From contig DATFBM010000033.1 in NCBI GenBank assembly GCA_035253825.1, positions 62,001 through 126,000 of the forward strand: a stretch of 64,000 nucleotides of DNA, in the 5' to 3' direction. Source of the stretch: JACCTH01 sp035253825. GTDB taxonomy: Bacteria > Actinomycetota > Acidimicrobiia > Spongiisociales > ZC4RG35. The notes below the pieces were generated by a model, which did not search any database, was not told where the DNA came from, and saw nothing but the letters and a program-made list of their open reading frames with translations. The translations under genes were made by a program, and so were the position numbers. Within the stretch, counting starts at the first letter, position 1; every line of letters begins with the position of its first letter. Positions 1 through 9,020 of the stretch are shown here, piece by piece.

Positions 1-699
1 GAGGCGGTAGCGGCCGCTTCCGACCTCGAACTGGTCAGCGGAGTGGCTCGATCGGACCCCGCCCATTTTCCTTCGGTTGAGGCTGCGCTCGACTCATCGC
101 CGACCGATGTCCTCATCGACTACACGTCGGCGGTGGCAGTGAAGGCCGACATCCTCGCCGCCATCGCCCGTGGGGTAAATGTCGTTGTCGGTTCCAGCGG
201 AATGTCTGCCGACGACTACGACGAAATCGACGCCAAGGCCCGGGAAAGAGGGTTGGGGGTGATTGCGGCCGGCAATTTCTCGATCACGGCCGCTCTGCTC
301 CTCCGCTTTGCCAGCGAAGCGGCCCGCCATGTCGGATCCTGGGAAGTCATCGACTATGCGAGCCTCTCTAAACCCGACTCTCCGAGCGGAACCGCCCGCG
401 AACTAGCCGAACGCCTCAGCGCGGTTCGCACGCCAGCCACCGGTGTCCCCCTCGACCAGATGCTGGGCAAGAAGGAATCCCGCGGCGCCGAGTTCGATGG
501 CACCCGTGTCCACTCGTTGCGGCTGCCAAGCTTCTCGGTCTCGACCGAGGCGATCTTCGGCGCCGAAGACGAGCGGCTTTCGATCCGCCACGACGCCGGG
601 GCCTCGGCCGCCCCCTACATCGCCGGCACCCTCCTGGCGACCCGCGCCGTGGTCGGCCGCCGCGGTCTCACCCGCGGTCTCGACCAACTGCTTTTTTAG
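1..699 (+). CDS. dapB: DapB-like 4-hydroxy-tetrahydrodipicolinate reductase, 5' end cut by window
   Basis: The reading frame is open from base 1, so the N-terminal Rossmann GxxGxMG segment lies outside the window and 232 residues are visible. Family landmarks are the GNFSITAALLLRFA stretch, SKPDSPSGTA, RGAEFDGTRVHSLRLP and the terminal IRHDAGASAAPYIAG. DapB reduces the DapA product in lysine and diaminopimelate synthesis in the cytoplasm. The usual EAHHRHK active-site segment reads DYASLSK: Lys is kept (bases 370-372), but the catalytic His of the E. coli enzyme aligns with Ala (358-360), and the later conserved His (H-Q-E) reads STE. It may be a divergent or repurposed paralogue. It converges with icmF. 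Confidence 0.8.
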   Translation, partial: EAVAAASDLELVSGVARSDPAHFPSVEAALDSSPTDVLIDYTSAVAVKADILAAIARGVNVVVGSSGMSADDYDEIDAKARERGLGVIAAGNFSITAALLLRFASEAARHVGSWEVIDYASLSKPDSPSGTARELAERLSAVRTPATGVPLDQMLGKKESRGAEFDGTRVHSLRLPSFSVSTEAIFGAEDERLSIRHDAGASAAPYIAGTLLATRAVVGRRGLTRGLDQLLF

Positions 700-759
700 A
701 CATCAGATTTCAGATGTCGGATTTCAGATTCGGAATCTGATGCCTGGCGTCTGATGTCT
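698..759. terminator. Nested inverted repeat between convergent genes
   Basis: An outer perfect 10-base inverted repeat (AGACATCAGA, 698-707; TCTGATGTCT, 750-759) encloses two TTTCAGAT motifs and an inner CAGATT-CGG-AATCTG hairpin. It fills the gap between the convergent dapB-like gene and icmF and overlaps the dapB stop, so a bidirectional terminator is the simplest reading. There is no clean U-tract beyond the T run inside the last dapB codons. Confidence 0.5.
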
Positions 760-760
760 G

Positions 761-3700
761 CTACATGTTCCGTCGATACTGCCCGCCCACCTCGTAAAGG
801 GCGGAACTGATCTGGCTCAGGGTGGCGACCTTGGTGGTTTCCATCAGGATCTCGAAAAGGTTCCCTCCCGCCAGCGCCGCTTCCTGGAGTTCTCCCAACG
901 CCTTCGGCGCTTCCACCTCGTAGTGCGCTTGCACAGCCCGAACATTCTGGATCAACCGATCTTTGTCGGCGTCGGTGGAACGGACCAGCTTGTCCGGCAC
1001 GACGAAAGGCGAGCCCTCCGCTGAGAGAAAGGTGTTGACGCCGACGATCGGATATTCACCTGACTCCTTCAACTTCTCGTAGTAGAGCGACTCCTCCTGG
1101 ATCTTGGCCCGCTGGTACTGGCGTTCCATCGCTCCCAGGACTCCCCCCCGTGATGAGATGCGGTCGAATTCGTCAAGCACCGCCTCCTCGACCAGATCGG
1201 TCAGATACTCGATGATGAAGGATCCCTGGAGCGGGTTCTCGTTCTTGGCCAGACCAAGTTCTCGATTGATGATCAGCTGAATCGCCAGCGCCCGGCGGAC
1301 CGAGTCCTCGGTGGGAGTGGTGATTGCCTCGTCAAAAGCGTTGGTATGGAGGCTGTTGGCGTTGTCATAGATGGCGTAGAGGGCTTGGAGAGTGGTGCGG
1401 ATGTCGTTGAATCCGATCTCTTGGGCATGGAGGGACCGACCCGAGGTTTGAGCGTGGTACTTCAGCATCTGGCTGCGCTCATTCCCGCCGTACTTCTCCT
1501 TGATCGCCTTCGCCCAGATCCGCCGCGCCACGCGGCCGATGACCGCGTACTCGGGGTCGATCCCATTGGAGAAGAAGAAGGAGAGGTTGGGAGCGAAGTC
1601 GTCGATCTTCATCCCCCGTGAGAGGTAGTACTCGACGTAGGTAAAGCCATTGGCGAGCGTGAAGGCGAGCTGGGTGATCGGGTTGGCGCCAGCTTCTGCC
1701 ATGTGATAGCCCGAAATCGAGACCGAGTAGAAATTGTCCACCGAGTTGTCTACGAAGTACTGCTGGATGTCCCCCATCATCCGCAGGGAGAACTCCGTCG
1801 AGAAGATGCAGGTGTTCTGCGCTTGATCCTCTTTGAGGATGTCGGCTTGGACCGTTCCCCGGACGCGCGTGAGAGTCTCGGCTTTGATTCGTTGGTAGAC
1901 GTCCTCGGGCAGGACCTGATCGCCGGTGATACCCAGCAGCAACAGTCCAAGCCCGTCGTTTCCGGGCGGGAGGTCCCCTTGGTACTGAGGCTGATCCTGA
2001 TTCGGATAAAGTTCAGCCAACCGCTCCCTGACCTTGTCCTCGAGTCCCTCGGCCTTGATGTGCTTTTCGCAGGCCTGGTCGATGGCAGCATTCAGAAAGA
2101 AGCCCAGAATTATCGGAGCAGGCCCGTTGATGGTCATCGAGACCGAGGTCGTGGGATCGGATAGATCAAACCCGGAATAGAGCTTCTTGGCGTCGTCGAG
2201 AGTTGCCATCGACACTCCCGAATTGCCCACCTTGCCGTAGATGTCGGGGCGCTCGTGAGGATCCTCGCCATAAAGGGTTACCGAGTCGAAGGCGGTCGAG
2301 AGCCGTTTGGCCGGCATGCCCTGGGCGAGATAGTGAAAGCGGCGATTGGTCTGCTCGGCGGGTCCCTCGCCGGCAAACATGCGGGTAGGATCTTCGGCCG
2401 TCCGTTTGAAGGGATAGATCCCGGCGGTATAGGGAAAGCTGCCCGGAAGGTTCTCCTGTAGCAGCCATGCCAATCGGTCTCCCCACCCCCGCATCCGCGG
2501 AACTGCCACTTTGGGGATGCGGGAATGGGCGAGGGATTCGGAGCTAATCGGGACCGAAACCTCCCTTCCCCTGACCAGGAACACATAGTTCTCCTGGCCG
2601 TAGGCACCCATCCGCTGCTCCCAGCCTTCGAGCCGGGCCAGATTGTCGGGGGCCAGCCGGGAATGCGCCTCCTCGAGTTGCTGCTGATCGCCCCCGGCGA
2701 GCAAGCGGTAGTAGTCCTCCGCCGCCGCGGCCTGCTCATCGGCCCAGCGGTCGTACCCACGAATGGTTTCCGTCACCTCCGCCAGATACCGAACCCGTCC
2801 CGGCGGAACTACGGCCTGCTTCTCGACCGGGTCGAGAACCAGCTTCAACGAAGAATTGAGCTCCAATCCGGTCTTCTCGTTCAACGCCTCGAGAAACGAT
2901 TGATAGAAGCGATTGGTACCCGGATCGTTGAAGTCCGAGGCGATGGTCGGGTACACCGGAAGGTCGTCGTCCGGTCCCTCGAACCGCACACGATTCCGTC
3001 GATACTGCTTCCGAACCTCCCGCAGGGCATCGTCGGCGCCTTGCTTATCCGACTTGTTGAGTGCGACTAGATCGGCGAAATCGAGCATGTCGATTTTCTC
3101 GAGCTGCGATGCGGCCCCGTACTCGGGCGTCATCACGTACAACGTCAGGTCAGCCACATCCACGATCTCGGTGTCGGACTGGCCGATTCCCGAGGTTTCG
3201 AGAATCACGAGGTCGTATCCCGCCACCGAGACCGCGTTCACCGCCGCGCCTACCGCCGGTGAGAGAGCGAGATTGGGTTGACGGGTGGCCATCGAACGCA
3301 TAAAGGCGCGGCGATGTGGGATCGAGTTCATTCGTATGCGGTCGCCAAGCAGGGCCCCGCCCGTTCGCCGCTTCGAGGGATCGACCGAGATCACTGCCAC
3401 CCGGCGCTCGGGGAAATCGAGTAGAAGGCGCCGCATTAGCTCGTCCACCAGCGAGGACTTGCCCGATCCCCCGGTGCCCGTGACCCCGACCACGGGAACT
3501 TTGAGCGCAGCGGCCTGGGAGGCCAGGTCGTCAAAGAGATCCTGGTATTTCTCCGGCCAGTTCTCGGCTGCCGAGATCAGCCGACCGAGCGTCCCGCGGT
3601 CCGCCTTGGCGACGTCGATCGCCTCGTCGAGCTCCCCGGTCGGGTAGTCGGCTTGGGCGAGCATGTCGTTCACCATTCCTTGCAGACCTAGCTCCCTCCC

Positions 3701-4075
3701 ATCGTCTGGGGAATAGATCCGAGTGATGCCATAGGCCATCAACTCGGCGCCCTCGGCGGGAAGAATCGTCCCCCCGCCACCGCCGAAGACCCGGATCTCG
3801 GGGCGATCCGCCTCGATCAGCAGATCGCGGATGTACCGGAAGAACTCCATGTGCCCGCCCTGATACGAGGTGACGGCGATCGCCTGGGCGTCTTCCTCTA
3901 CCGCCGTATCGACGATGTCGGTCCCGGTCCGGTTGTGGCCGAGATGGATCACCTCGGCTCCCGACGCTTGCAACATCCGACGGAACACGTTGATGGAGGC
4001 GTCGTGACCGTCGAAAAGCGTTGTCGCAGTGACAAACCGAACCTTGTTGACGGGCTCGTAAATCGCGACGGCCAT
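761..4075 (-). CDS. icmF: Fused isobutyryl-CoA mutase IcmF (B12 domain, MeaI GTPase, mutase domain)
   Basis: The 1104 residues match the usual length of the fused adenosylcobalamin mutase that interconverts isobutyryl-CoA and n-butyryl-CoA. The N-terminal B12-binding domain carries DGHDAS, with the lower-ligand His at residue 24. A MeaI-type G-protein chaperone domain follows, with P-loop GVTGTGGSGKSS near residue 197, SVDPSKRRTGG and NKSD. The C-terminal catalytic domain from about residue 540 has AEDPTRMFAGEGPAEQTNRR and HAQTSGRSLHAQE. Fusion of the GTPase between the two mutase parts is diagnostic of IcmF rather than methylmalonyl-CoA mutase. Exact substrate preference (isobutyryl versus isovaleryl/pivalyl) cannot be settled here. 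A ferredoxin diverges 79 bases upstream. Confidence 0.95.
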   Translation of the reverse strand: MAVAIYEPVNKVRFVTATTLFDGHDASINVFRRMLQASGAEVIHLGHNRTGTDIVDTAVEEDAQAIAVTSYQGGHMEFFRYIRDLLIEADRPEIRVFGGGGGTILPAEGAELMAYGITRIYSPDDGRELGLQGMVNDMLAQADYPTGELDEAIDVAKADRGTLGRLISAAENWPEKYQDLFDDLASQAAALKVPVVGVTGTGGSGKSSLVDELMRRLLLDFPERRVAVISVDPSKRRTGGALLGDRIRMNSIPHRRAFMRSMATRQPNLALSPAVGAAVNAVSVAGYDLVILETSGIGQSDTEIVDVADLTLYVMTPEYGAASQLEKIDMLDFADLVALNKSDKQGADDALREVRKQYRRNRVRFEGPDDDLPVYPTIASDFNDPGTNRFYQSFLEALNEKTGLELNSSLKLVLDPVEKQAVVPPGRVRYLAEVTETIRGYDRWADEQAAAAEDYYRLLAGGDQQQLEEAHSRLAPDNLARLEGWEQRMGAYGQENYVFLVRGREVSVPISSESLAHSRIPKVAVPRMRGWGDRLAWLLQENLPGSFPYTAGIYPFKRTAEDPTRMFAGEGPAEQTNRRFHYLAQGMPAKRLSTAFDSVTLYGEDPHERPDIYGKVGNSGVSMATLDDAKKLYSGFDLSDPTTSVSMTINGPAPIILGFFLNAAIDQACEKHIKAEGLEDKVRERLAELYPNQDQPQYQGDLPPGNDGLGLLLLGITGDQVLPEDVYQRIKAETLTRVRGTVQADILKEDQAQNTCIFSTEFSLRMMGDIQQYFVDNSVDNFYSVSISGYHMAEAGANPITQLAFTLANGFTYVEYYLSRGMKIDDFAPNLSFFFSNGIDPEYAVIGRVARRIWAKAIKEKYGGNERSQMLKYHAQTSGRSLHAQEIGFNDIRTTLQALYAIYDNANSLHTNAFDEAITTPTEDSVRRALAIQLIINRELGLAKNENPLQGSFIIEYLTDLVEEAVLDEFDRISSRGGVLGAMERQYQRAKIQEESLYYEKLKESGEYPIVGVNTFLSAEGSPFVVPDKLVRSTDADKDRLIQNVRAVQAHYEVEAPKALGELQEAALAGGNLFEILMETTKVATLSQISSALYEVGGQYRRNM

Positions 4076-4154
4076 TCGGGACCAAACTAGCCCGGTACGG
4101 GAGCGAAAACCCCGGTCCGGTAAAGGAACCCCGACGCGTTACGCTGGTTGAGAC

Positions 4155-4454
4155 ATGGCGACAGCAACGAAATTGCAGGTGTGGATCGATCAGGACTTGT
4201 GCACCGGCGACGGGATCTGTGAGGAGATCACCCCTGACGTCTTTGTCGCCCGCGACGATGGCCTCTGGGTAGTGAAAGAAGAGGCCAAGCACTTCGGCAA
4301 AACCGTTGTCTTTGACGGGTTGGACGGCGACGGCCACGGGCCGGACGGTTCCCGCGGCGTGGCGCGGATTCCCGATCATCTGATCCAGGACGCACTCGAG
4401 TCGGCTGAGGAATGCCCGGGCGAGTGCATCATGATCGAGCCAATCGCCAAGTAG
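4155..4454 (+). CDS. Ferredoxin, probably [3Fe-4S]/[4Fe-4S] type
   Basis: A small acidic protein of 99 residues. Cysteine ligands appear as C-TGDGI-C near residue 16 and in EECPGEC near residue 90, the arrangement of single-cluster actinobacterial ferredoxins related to those serving cytochromes P450. About 40 extra residues between the motifs (GLDGDGHGPDGSRG) make it longer than the usual 65-70 residues. It is a cytoplasmic electron carrier whose partner is not evident. It is divergent from icmF. Confidence 0.8.
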   Translation: MATATKLQVWIDQDLCTGDGICEEITPDVFVARDDGLWVVKEEAKHFGKTVVFDGLDGDGHGPDGSRGVARIPDHLIQDALESAEECPGECIMIEPIAK

Positions 4455-4463
4455 CCCCCGGCT

Positions 4464-4507
4464 GCGAACCCAGGGTTGGCAGGGCGCCTGTACCTATCTA
4501 GCAGCCC
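4464..4507 (+). repeat. Dispersed intergenic repeat, copy A
   Basis: It begins GCGAACCCAGGGTT and continues with AGGGCGCCTG, CCTATCTA and AGCCC. Related copies lie at 35526-35574 and, inverted, at 37987-38030. All three sit in gaps between genes. Confidence 0.55.
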
Positions 4508-4522
4508 ACAAAATGCCCTTGC

Positions 4523-5866
4523 CTACCCCGTCGGCTCGGAGCTTCGCAGCCAGACCCGGATGGAGCGGGGGCTCATCGCCTCGTCAATGGTCGAAACCAG
4601 CTCGGTGGCGACTGACTCCAATGAAGTCTCGGTTCCCAGCCGACGACTGATACCTTCCATGATCAATGCGGCGTCGTAGCGCCCTCGATCGAAGGCCCGA
4701 TCGATTACCCCTTGCGCCCAGCGTCGGGCGGGCCCAAACATCAATGTGATCACGACGGTGGAGCCGACCAGTGCCAGATCCGACGCCACCACCTCACCGA
4801 GCAGCAGGCCCAATGCCCGGCTGGAGAGGAACACTGCCGCCAAACCCATGCCCACCAACAACGCCGTGAGCAGGGCGTAAACCAGAGCGCGATTGATCAA
4901 AAAGCGAACGTCGAAGAGCTGGCGCCGCATCACCGACCAACCAATAGACAGGGGGAGGAAGACCACCGCCGCCCCGAGGAGAATCAGCAGGATGACTTCG
5001 TAAAACGCCACCAGCTCCGGTGTCACCACACCGAGATCGAGAATTCCCTCCCCGAGATCAGGATCGAGGACAACCAGAAGCGTGAAGACGGCAGCCCCGA
5101 GAAACACCGAGCCCAGCACCAGTCGGGTCTGCCAGCGTTCTTCTTTGGTTGAGACCCTTGCGTATCGGTAGATCTGGGCTGCGACCCCAGCCAGGGGCAG
5201 ACCCCACACCCACAGCACCTGGACGCCGGCCGGATATGTGGTGATCGCGAAGACGGCCGGAAAAACAGCCCAAAAAGCCGCGAAGGCAACCATGAAGAGC
5301 AGGAGCCAGCGACTGAACTTCGGCACGAATCGACCGTCGGGGAGCAAGAGCAGCGCCGCCAACGATGAGATGCCGGCGAGCGACCGTCCGAAATGGGGCC
5401 ACGGGGAGGCAGCTTGACCAATCAACGCCACGGCCGGAACTAGCTCGGGACGGCGGGCCCGGATTAGTGCCATCGGAAGAAGCAACGCCGATCCCAGGCT
5501 GAGCAACATCAGGGAGGTGACGAAGGCACCACGATCTTTGGGCTTGAGCACGTAGATCACAAGCCCCGTAAGGGCAAAGAGCGACCAGCCAACTAGCTGA
5601 CCGATGGCGAACCAGCGGGCAAGGGCGACCTGTGAGATGCCGGCCCGAATAAGAGTCCTCGCCACCTCCTGCGAGATTCCGAACAGGCCCTCTCCGAACA
5701 CCAGGCCCGCTCGTGCCTGTCGAAGCAGCAGCTGAAATCCGACCACGGCCAAAATCAGGCAAAGCGCAAAGACCGTGCCCCATACGGCGACGTTGGCGAC
5801 CCAGCCTGCGGACGCGAGGAATCGCCGGCGCAGCGGCTCTGGTCGTTCGGTCGCAGCTTCAAACAT
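4523..5866 (-). CDS. Polytopic membrane protein with sensor-like C-terminal segment
   Basis: 447 residues with roughly eight to ten hydrophobic segments, for example near residues 21-48 and 270-300. They are followed by a soluble tail containing PARRWAQGVIDRAFDRGRYDA and a final RSIRVWLR. The same tail pattern (two amphipathic helices ending in VWLR/VWVR) closes the paralogue at 18448-19683. Such segments often precede kinase domains in membrane sensor kinases, but no His-box or ATPase domain is present. Function unknown. It is transcribed alone, with a divergent membrane gene 49 bases away. Confidence 0.7.
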   Translation of the reverse strand: MFEAATERPEPLRRRFLASAGWVANVAVWGTVFALCLILAVVGFQLLLRQARAGLVFGEGLFGISQEVARTLIRAGISQVALARWFAIGQLVGWSLFALTGLVIYVLKPKDRGAFVTSLMLLSLGSALLLPMALIRARRPELVPAVALIGQAASPWPHFGRSLAGISSLAALLLLPDGRFVPKFSRWLLLFMVAFAAFWAVFPAVFAITTYPAGVQVLWVWGLPLAGVAAQIYRYARVSTKEERWQTRLVLGSVFLGAAVFTLLVVLDPDLGEGILDLGVVTPELVAFYEVILLILLGAAVVFLPLSIGWSVMRRQLFDVRFLINRALVYALLTALLVGMGLAAVFLSSRALGLLLGEVVASDLALVGSTVVITLMFGPARRWAQGVIDRAFDRGRYDAALIMEGISRRLGTETSLESVATELVSTIDEAMSPRSIRVWLRSSEPTG

Positions 5867-5915
5867 TGGCCCGGGGACACTACGTTACGAGCATCCTGAC
5901 GAGTCAAGGGGCGGC

Positions 5916-6824
5916 TTGAACGCGCAAGCGGGCGTTACGACTACAACATGGTCCCGGGGAAGGAAGCTCGCATTCGCGGTCCTCGCCGCGGCCTACGGAT
6001 TGCTCTTAATCAGTCCGCTTTCCCTGTTGCCGTATGCACTCATCGGCTGGCTCTTGACCGGCAACGGGACGTCTCATCGTGTGCACGAGGTGTCGATCGG
6101 GGTCATGTTCGTGATCAGCTTGATCGGTGTTCTCGCCCAGGTTCGGTCCACCGCCGCCAAGGTCGCTCCTATGCAGCAGGTGGGCGTGCCGATCCTGGTC
6201 TTGATCATTGTCGAGCTCCTGGTGAACGGCCTCGGGCCCGACACCGGGTTCCTCTTTCTTCTCTTCGGCGTCCCCCCGATCCTTTTGGCGCTCTTGCATC
6301 CGTCCCGGCGTCAGGTCTTCAAACCGACTTCACAGCCCTCGCGGGCGCTCCTGACCACGGCGGTGTTGTTGGCCATCCCGGGGCTGATCTTCGCCGTCGC
6401 CCAGACCCGGGCCGGCGTCGAGGCGGCCGAACTCGGCGCCCCCGTTTTTGCGGAACTCGATATCCCCGACGACGCCAGCCCGGCAGAGTTCGAGCAGGCG
6501 ATTTCAGAGGTCTTCGACGAGCTCGGCGTTCCCGAGGAACAGCGGGAGACCATCCAGCATTCAGGCCACTGGTCGGCAATGGCCGCGTTCGCCATCGGCC
6601 TTGTGATCCTGGCCTTTGTCGTGGCGATCCGGGTTCGGGGCTTTCGGGTCACCGCCTGGTCGGTCGGGTTGGCAGTTGCCTACTACGGGATTGTTTCCCT
6701 GGCCACACCCGACGATGCCTCCTCCGCCGGTCTCGGCGGGATCCTTTGTCTGCTCTGGGGGGTTGTATTTATCGCTCTTGCCGAGCGAGATGCGCGCACC
6801 GCCGCCTTCCCGTCCACCTTCTAG
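5916..6824 (+). CDS. Hypothetical multi-pass membrane protein
   Basis: 302 residues from a TTG start at 5916, preceded by AAGGGGCGG. Longer upstream starts would overlap the divergent gene. Hydrophobic segments lie near residues 17-45, 62-80, 92-125, 147-165, 228-250, 255-272 and 278-295. A charged extracytoplasmic or cytoplasmic loop (IPDDASPAEFEQAISEVFDE) sits between segments five and six. No family recognised. Confidence 0.7.
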   Translation: MNAQAGVTTTTWSRGRKLAFAVLAAAYGLLLISPLSLLPYALIGWLLTGNGTSHRVHEVSIGVMFVISLIGVLAQVRSTAAKVAPMQQVGVPILVLIIVELLVNGLGPDTGFLFLLFGVPPILLALLHPSRRQVFKPTSQPSRALLTTAVLLAIPGLIFAVAQTRAGVEAAELGAPVFAELDIPDDASPAEFEQAISEVFDELGVPEEQRETIQHSGHWSAMAAFAIGLVILAFVVAIRVRGFRVTAWSVGLAVAYYGIVSLATPDDASSAGLGGILCLLWGVVFIALAERDARTAAFPSTF

Positions 6825-6843
6825 GGCATGCCCCCGAAAGCGC

Positions 6844-6881
6844 TTGACAATCGCTCCCTGGGCTTTGTATGTTTACTGAAC
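6844..6881 (+). promoter_or_regulatory. Sigma-70-type promoter with overlapping ROK-type operator candidate
   Basis: TTGACA (6844-6849), an 18-base spacer and TATGTT (6868-6873) precede the amino-sugar operon. The imperfect palindrome GTTTA-C-TGAAC (6871-6881) overlaps the -10 box and is a plausible site for autoregulation by the ROK repressor encoded 22 bases downstream. The operator role is inferred. Confidence 0.6.
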
Positions 6882-6903
6882 TTTCATCACCTGGCGGGGC
6901 AGC

Positions 6904-8091
6904 ATGTCGACGGAAAACTCAGGCGGTCGGACCCATCGGATCCCGTCCAAGGCGACCAAGCATGATTCCCGCCGCAACAACCTGCGGACCACTCTGGAGT
7001 TGGTGTCCCACGAGCGGCAGACAAGCCGGGCCGAGATCGCTCGCCAGACCGGACTCACCCGAGCGGCGGTGTCGAGCTTGGTGGCCGAGCTTCTCGATCA
7101 GGGTCTGATCCGTGAAGTCGGGCAGGGAACGTCGGCCGGAGGCAAGCCACCCACTCTTCTCGCCCTCAACCAGCGAGGGCGAGACATCGTCGCCATCGAC
7201 CTCGGCCGCCGACCCTTCCGAGCCGCATTGGTCGACCTCGGTGGGCGCATCCACGAACGGGTCGACGCCACCCCCGAGGCGAAACCCGTGCGAGCCGAAG
7301 CCGCCCGCGAGCAGACCGCTCAGCTGATCAAGGAAGTCCTCAGCCGGGCCGCCGCCCCGGTGCTCGGCATCGGGGTCGGAACCCCGGGGGTTGTTGACGC
7401 CGACGGGAGGGTGATCGAATCCGCCAATCTGGCGTGGCACAGCCTCGATCTGGCTGCCGACCTCCGTCGCCGCTTCTCGATTCCTGTTTCCGTAACCAAC
7501 GACGCTCAGGCGGCGGCCCTCGCCGAATACCGCCGGCACGGCGCCGAGCGGCGGAATCTGCTTTTGCTCAAGATTGGGAGGGGGATCGGTTCCGGGGTTG
7601 TCATCGACGGAGCGCTCTACCGCGGTGACCACTCGGCGGCGGGCGAGATTGGCCACGTACAGGTCAAAGACGATGGTGACCTCTGCACTTGCGGCAACCA
7701 GGGATGCCTCGAAACCGTAGCCAGCGTTCCCGCCATCCTTCGGCGCATGGGAGCGGACCCAGAGCGGGATGCCTGGGACGCCCTGACCCTGGCGGGAATC
7801 GCCGGCGAAGAACCGGTCCTTCGTTCCATTCGTGAGGCGGGTCGTCACCTGGGCACCGTGCTCGCCACGGTCTTGGCGATGCTCGACATAGGCCAGGTCA
7901 CGATCGCCTCGGACCTTCGCAATGCAGGTGACGTTCTCATTGAAGAAGTTCGCTCGTCGATTCGGAGACGGATGCTCCCGGGAACTGCTGAGCTGGTCGA
8001 AATCGCTACGACCCCGCTCGGTGCGGACCTTGTCCTGGCGGGAGCGGCATCCGCTGTCTTGGCCGATCGTTTAGGTGTCGTCCTTCGATGA
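6904..8091 (+). CDS. ROK-family transcriptional repressor (NagC-like)
   Basis: 395 residues. An N-terminal winged helix-turn-helix (about residues 25-85; SRAEIARQTGLTRAAVSSLVAELLDQGLI split around the recognition helix) is followed by a ROK sugar-kinase-like domain with a zinc motif CTCGNQGC near residue 261. Families of this type (NagC, XylR) respond to sugar or sugar-phosphate ligands. Position as first gene of an amino-sugar operon, with a palindrome over the -10 box, makes it the likely local regulator. It overlaps the next gene by ATGA. Confidence 0.88.
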   Translation: MSTENSGGRTHRIPSKATKHDSRRNNLRTTLELVSHERQTSRAEIARQTGLTRAAVSSLVAELLDQGLIREVGQGTSAGGKPPTLLALNQRGRDIVAIDLGRRPFRAALVDLGGRIHERVDATPEAKPVRAEAAREQTAQLIKEVLSRAAAPVLGIGVGTPGVVDADGRVIESANLAWHSLDLAADLRRRFSIPVSVTNDAQAAALAEYRRHGAERRNLLLLKIGRGIGSGVVIDGALYRGDHSAAGEIGHVQVKDDGDLCTCGNQGCLETVASVPAILRRMGADPERDAWDALTLAGIAGEEPVLRSIREAGRHLGTVLATVLAMLDIGQVTIASDLRNAGDVLIEEVRSSIRRRMLPGTAELVEIATTPLGADLVLAGAASAVLADRLGVVLR

Positions 8092-9020
8092 CGGTCACCG
8101 TCGGAGTCGACATCGGAGGTACTTCGGTCCGCGCCATGGCTTTCGATGAGTCGGGCACCGCATATGCCCGCTCGCAAGTTCCGACCGCGGTCGGCGGAGG
8201 TGAACGGGTAATCGAATCGGTTCTCGAAGCCTGGTCGGACCTGGCGCTGGAAGAGGTCGTCGACGTGGCCGGAGTTGGGGTTCCAGGAAGAGTGGATCCC
8301 GCCACGGGGGATGTGCGGCTGGCCGTCAACTTGGGTATCGGTGATGATCCATATCCGCTCGGTCCCGCCCTATCCGAACAGCTAGGGGTCCCGATCACGG
8401 TTGAGAACGACGTCAAGGTCGCCGCACTGGGCATCCATGAGGCGCTCAAGAAACGCAATTCGGCGCCAACCAGTCTCGTGCTGCTCAACATCGGCACGGG
8501 CATCTCCGCTGGTGTCGTCATCGAGGGGAACCTGTACCGCGGTAGCCATGGGATGGCGGGTGAGATCGGACACGTGGTGGTCGACGAGCTGGGGGCGGTC
8601 TGTGCCTGCGGTCAAACGGGGTGCCTCGAGGCGGTTGCCGCCGGACCCGCCATCGCCCGGCTCACACCCGACCTCGCCCCGAACGACGTCGCCACACAGG
8701 TCAGCCGGTTCATCGCCGAGGCCATCACCTGGATCGCAGCCACCTTCGACCCCGAGAAGATCTATCTCGGTGGCGGGGTGAGTCAAGCGGGCGACACCTT
8801 CCTGGACTCGGTACGGGGACGGCTGCGCGAGGTGGCGAAGAACTCGAGTCTGGCCGCCCAACGTATCGATCCCAACGCCGTCACGCTGGCCCCAATCGAT
8901 GGATCGACCGGGCCCCGCGGAGCCGCGGTCCTCGCCCAGCGAGCCCAAGCCAACAGGGTTCTCACCAGTTTCATACCGAGCAAAGCAACAAGCACACCAA
9001 CCGACGGAGGAGAGATATGA
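8088..9020 (+). CDS. ROK-family sugar kinase, probably N-acetylglucosamine kinase
   Basis: 310 residues. The phosphate-binding motif DIGGTSV starts at residue 8; the ROK zinc motif CACGQTGCLE lies near 172; GGGVSQAGD lies near 227. It has no DNA-binding domain, unlike the preceding paralogue. In this operon it would phosphorylate imported GlcNAc before NagA acts. Glucokinase specificity cannot be excluded from sequence alone. It overlaps neighbours by four bases at both ends. Confidence 0.85.
   Translation: MTVTVGVDIGGTSVRAMAFDESGTAYARSQVPTAVGGGERVIESVLEAWSDLALEEVVDVAGVGVPGRVDPATGDVRLAVNLGIGDDPYPLGPALSEQLGVPITVENDVKVAALGIHEALKKRNSAPTSLVLLNIGTGISAGVVIEGNLYRGSHGMAGEIGHVVVDELGAVCACGQTGCLEAVAAGPAIARLTPDLAPNDVATQVSRFIAEAITWIAATFDPEKIYLGGGVSQAGDTFLDSVRGRLREVAKNSSLAAQRIDPNAVTLAPIDGSTGPRGAAVLAQRAQANRVLTSFIPSKATSTPTDGGEI

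Noticed and set aside
4076..4154. Cobalamin riboswitch upstream of the B12-dependent icmF
   Set aside because: The gap is only 79 bases and shows no B12-box or long structured leader.
8621..9016. N-terminal extension of the binding-protein frame
   Set aside because: The open frame overlaps the kinase gene; the ATG at 9017 with GGAGGAG and an immediate signal peptide is the real start.
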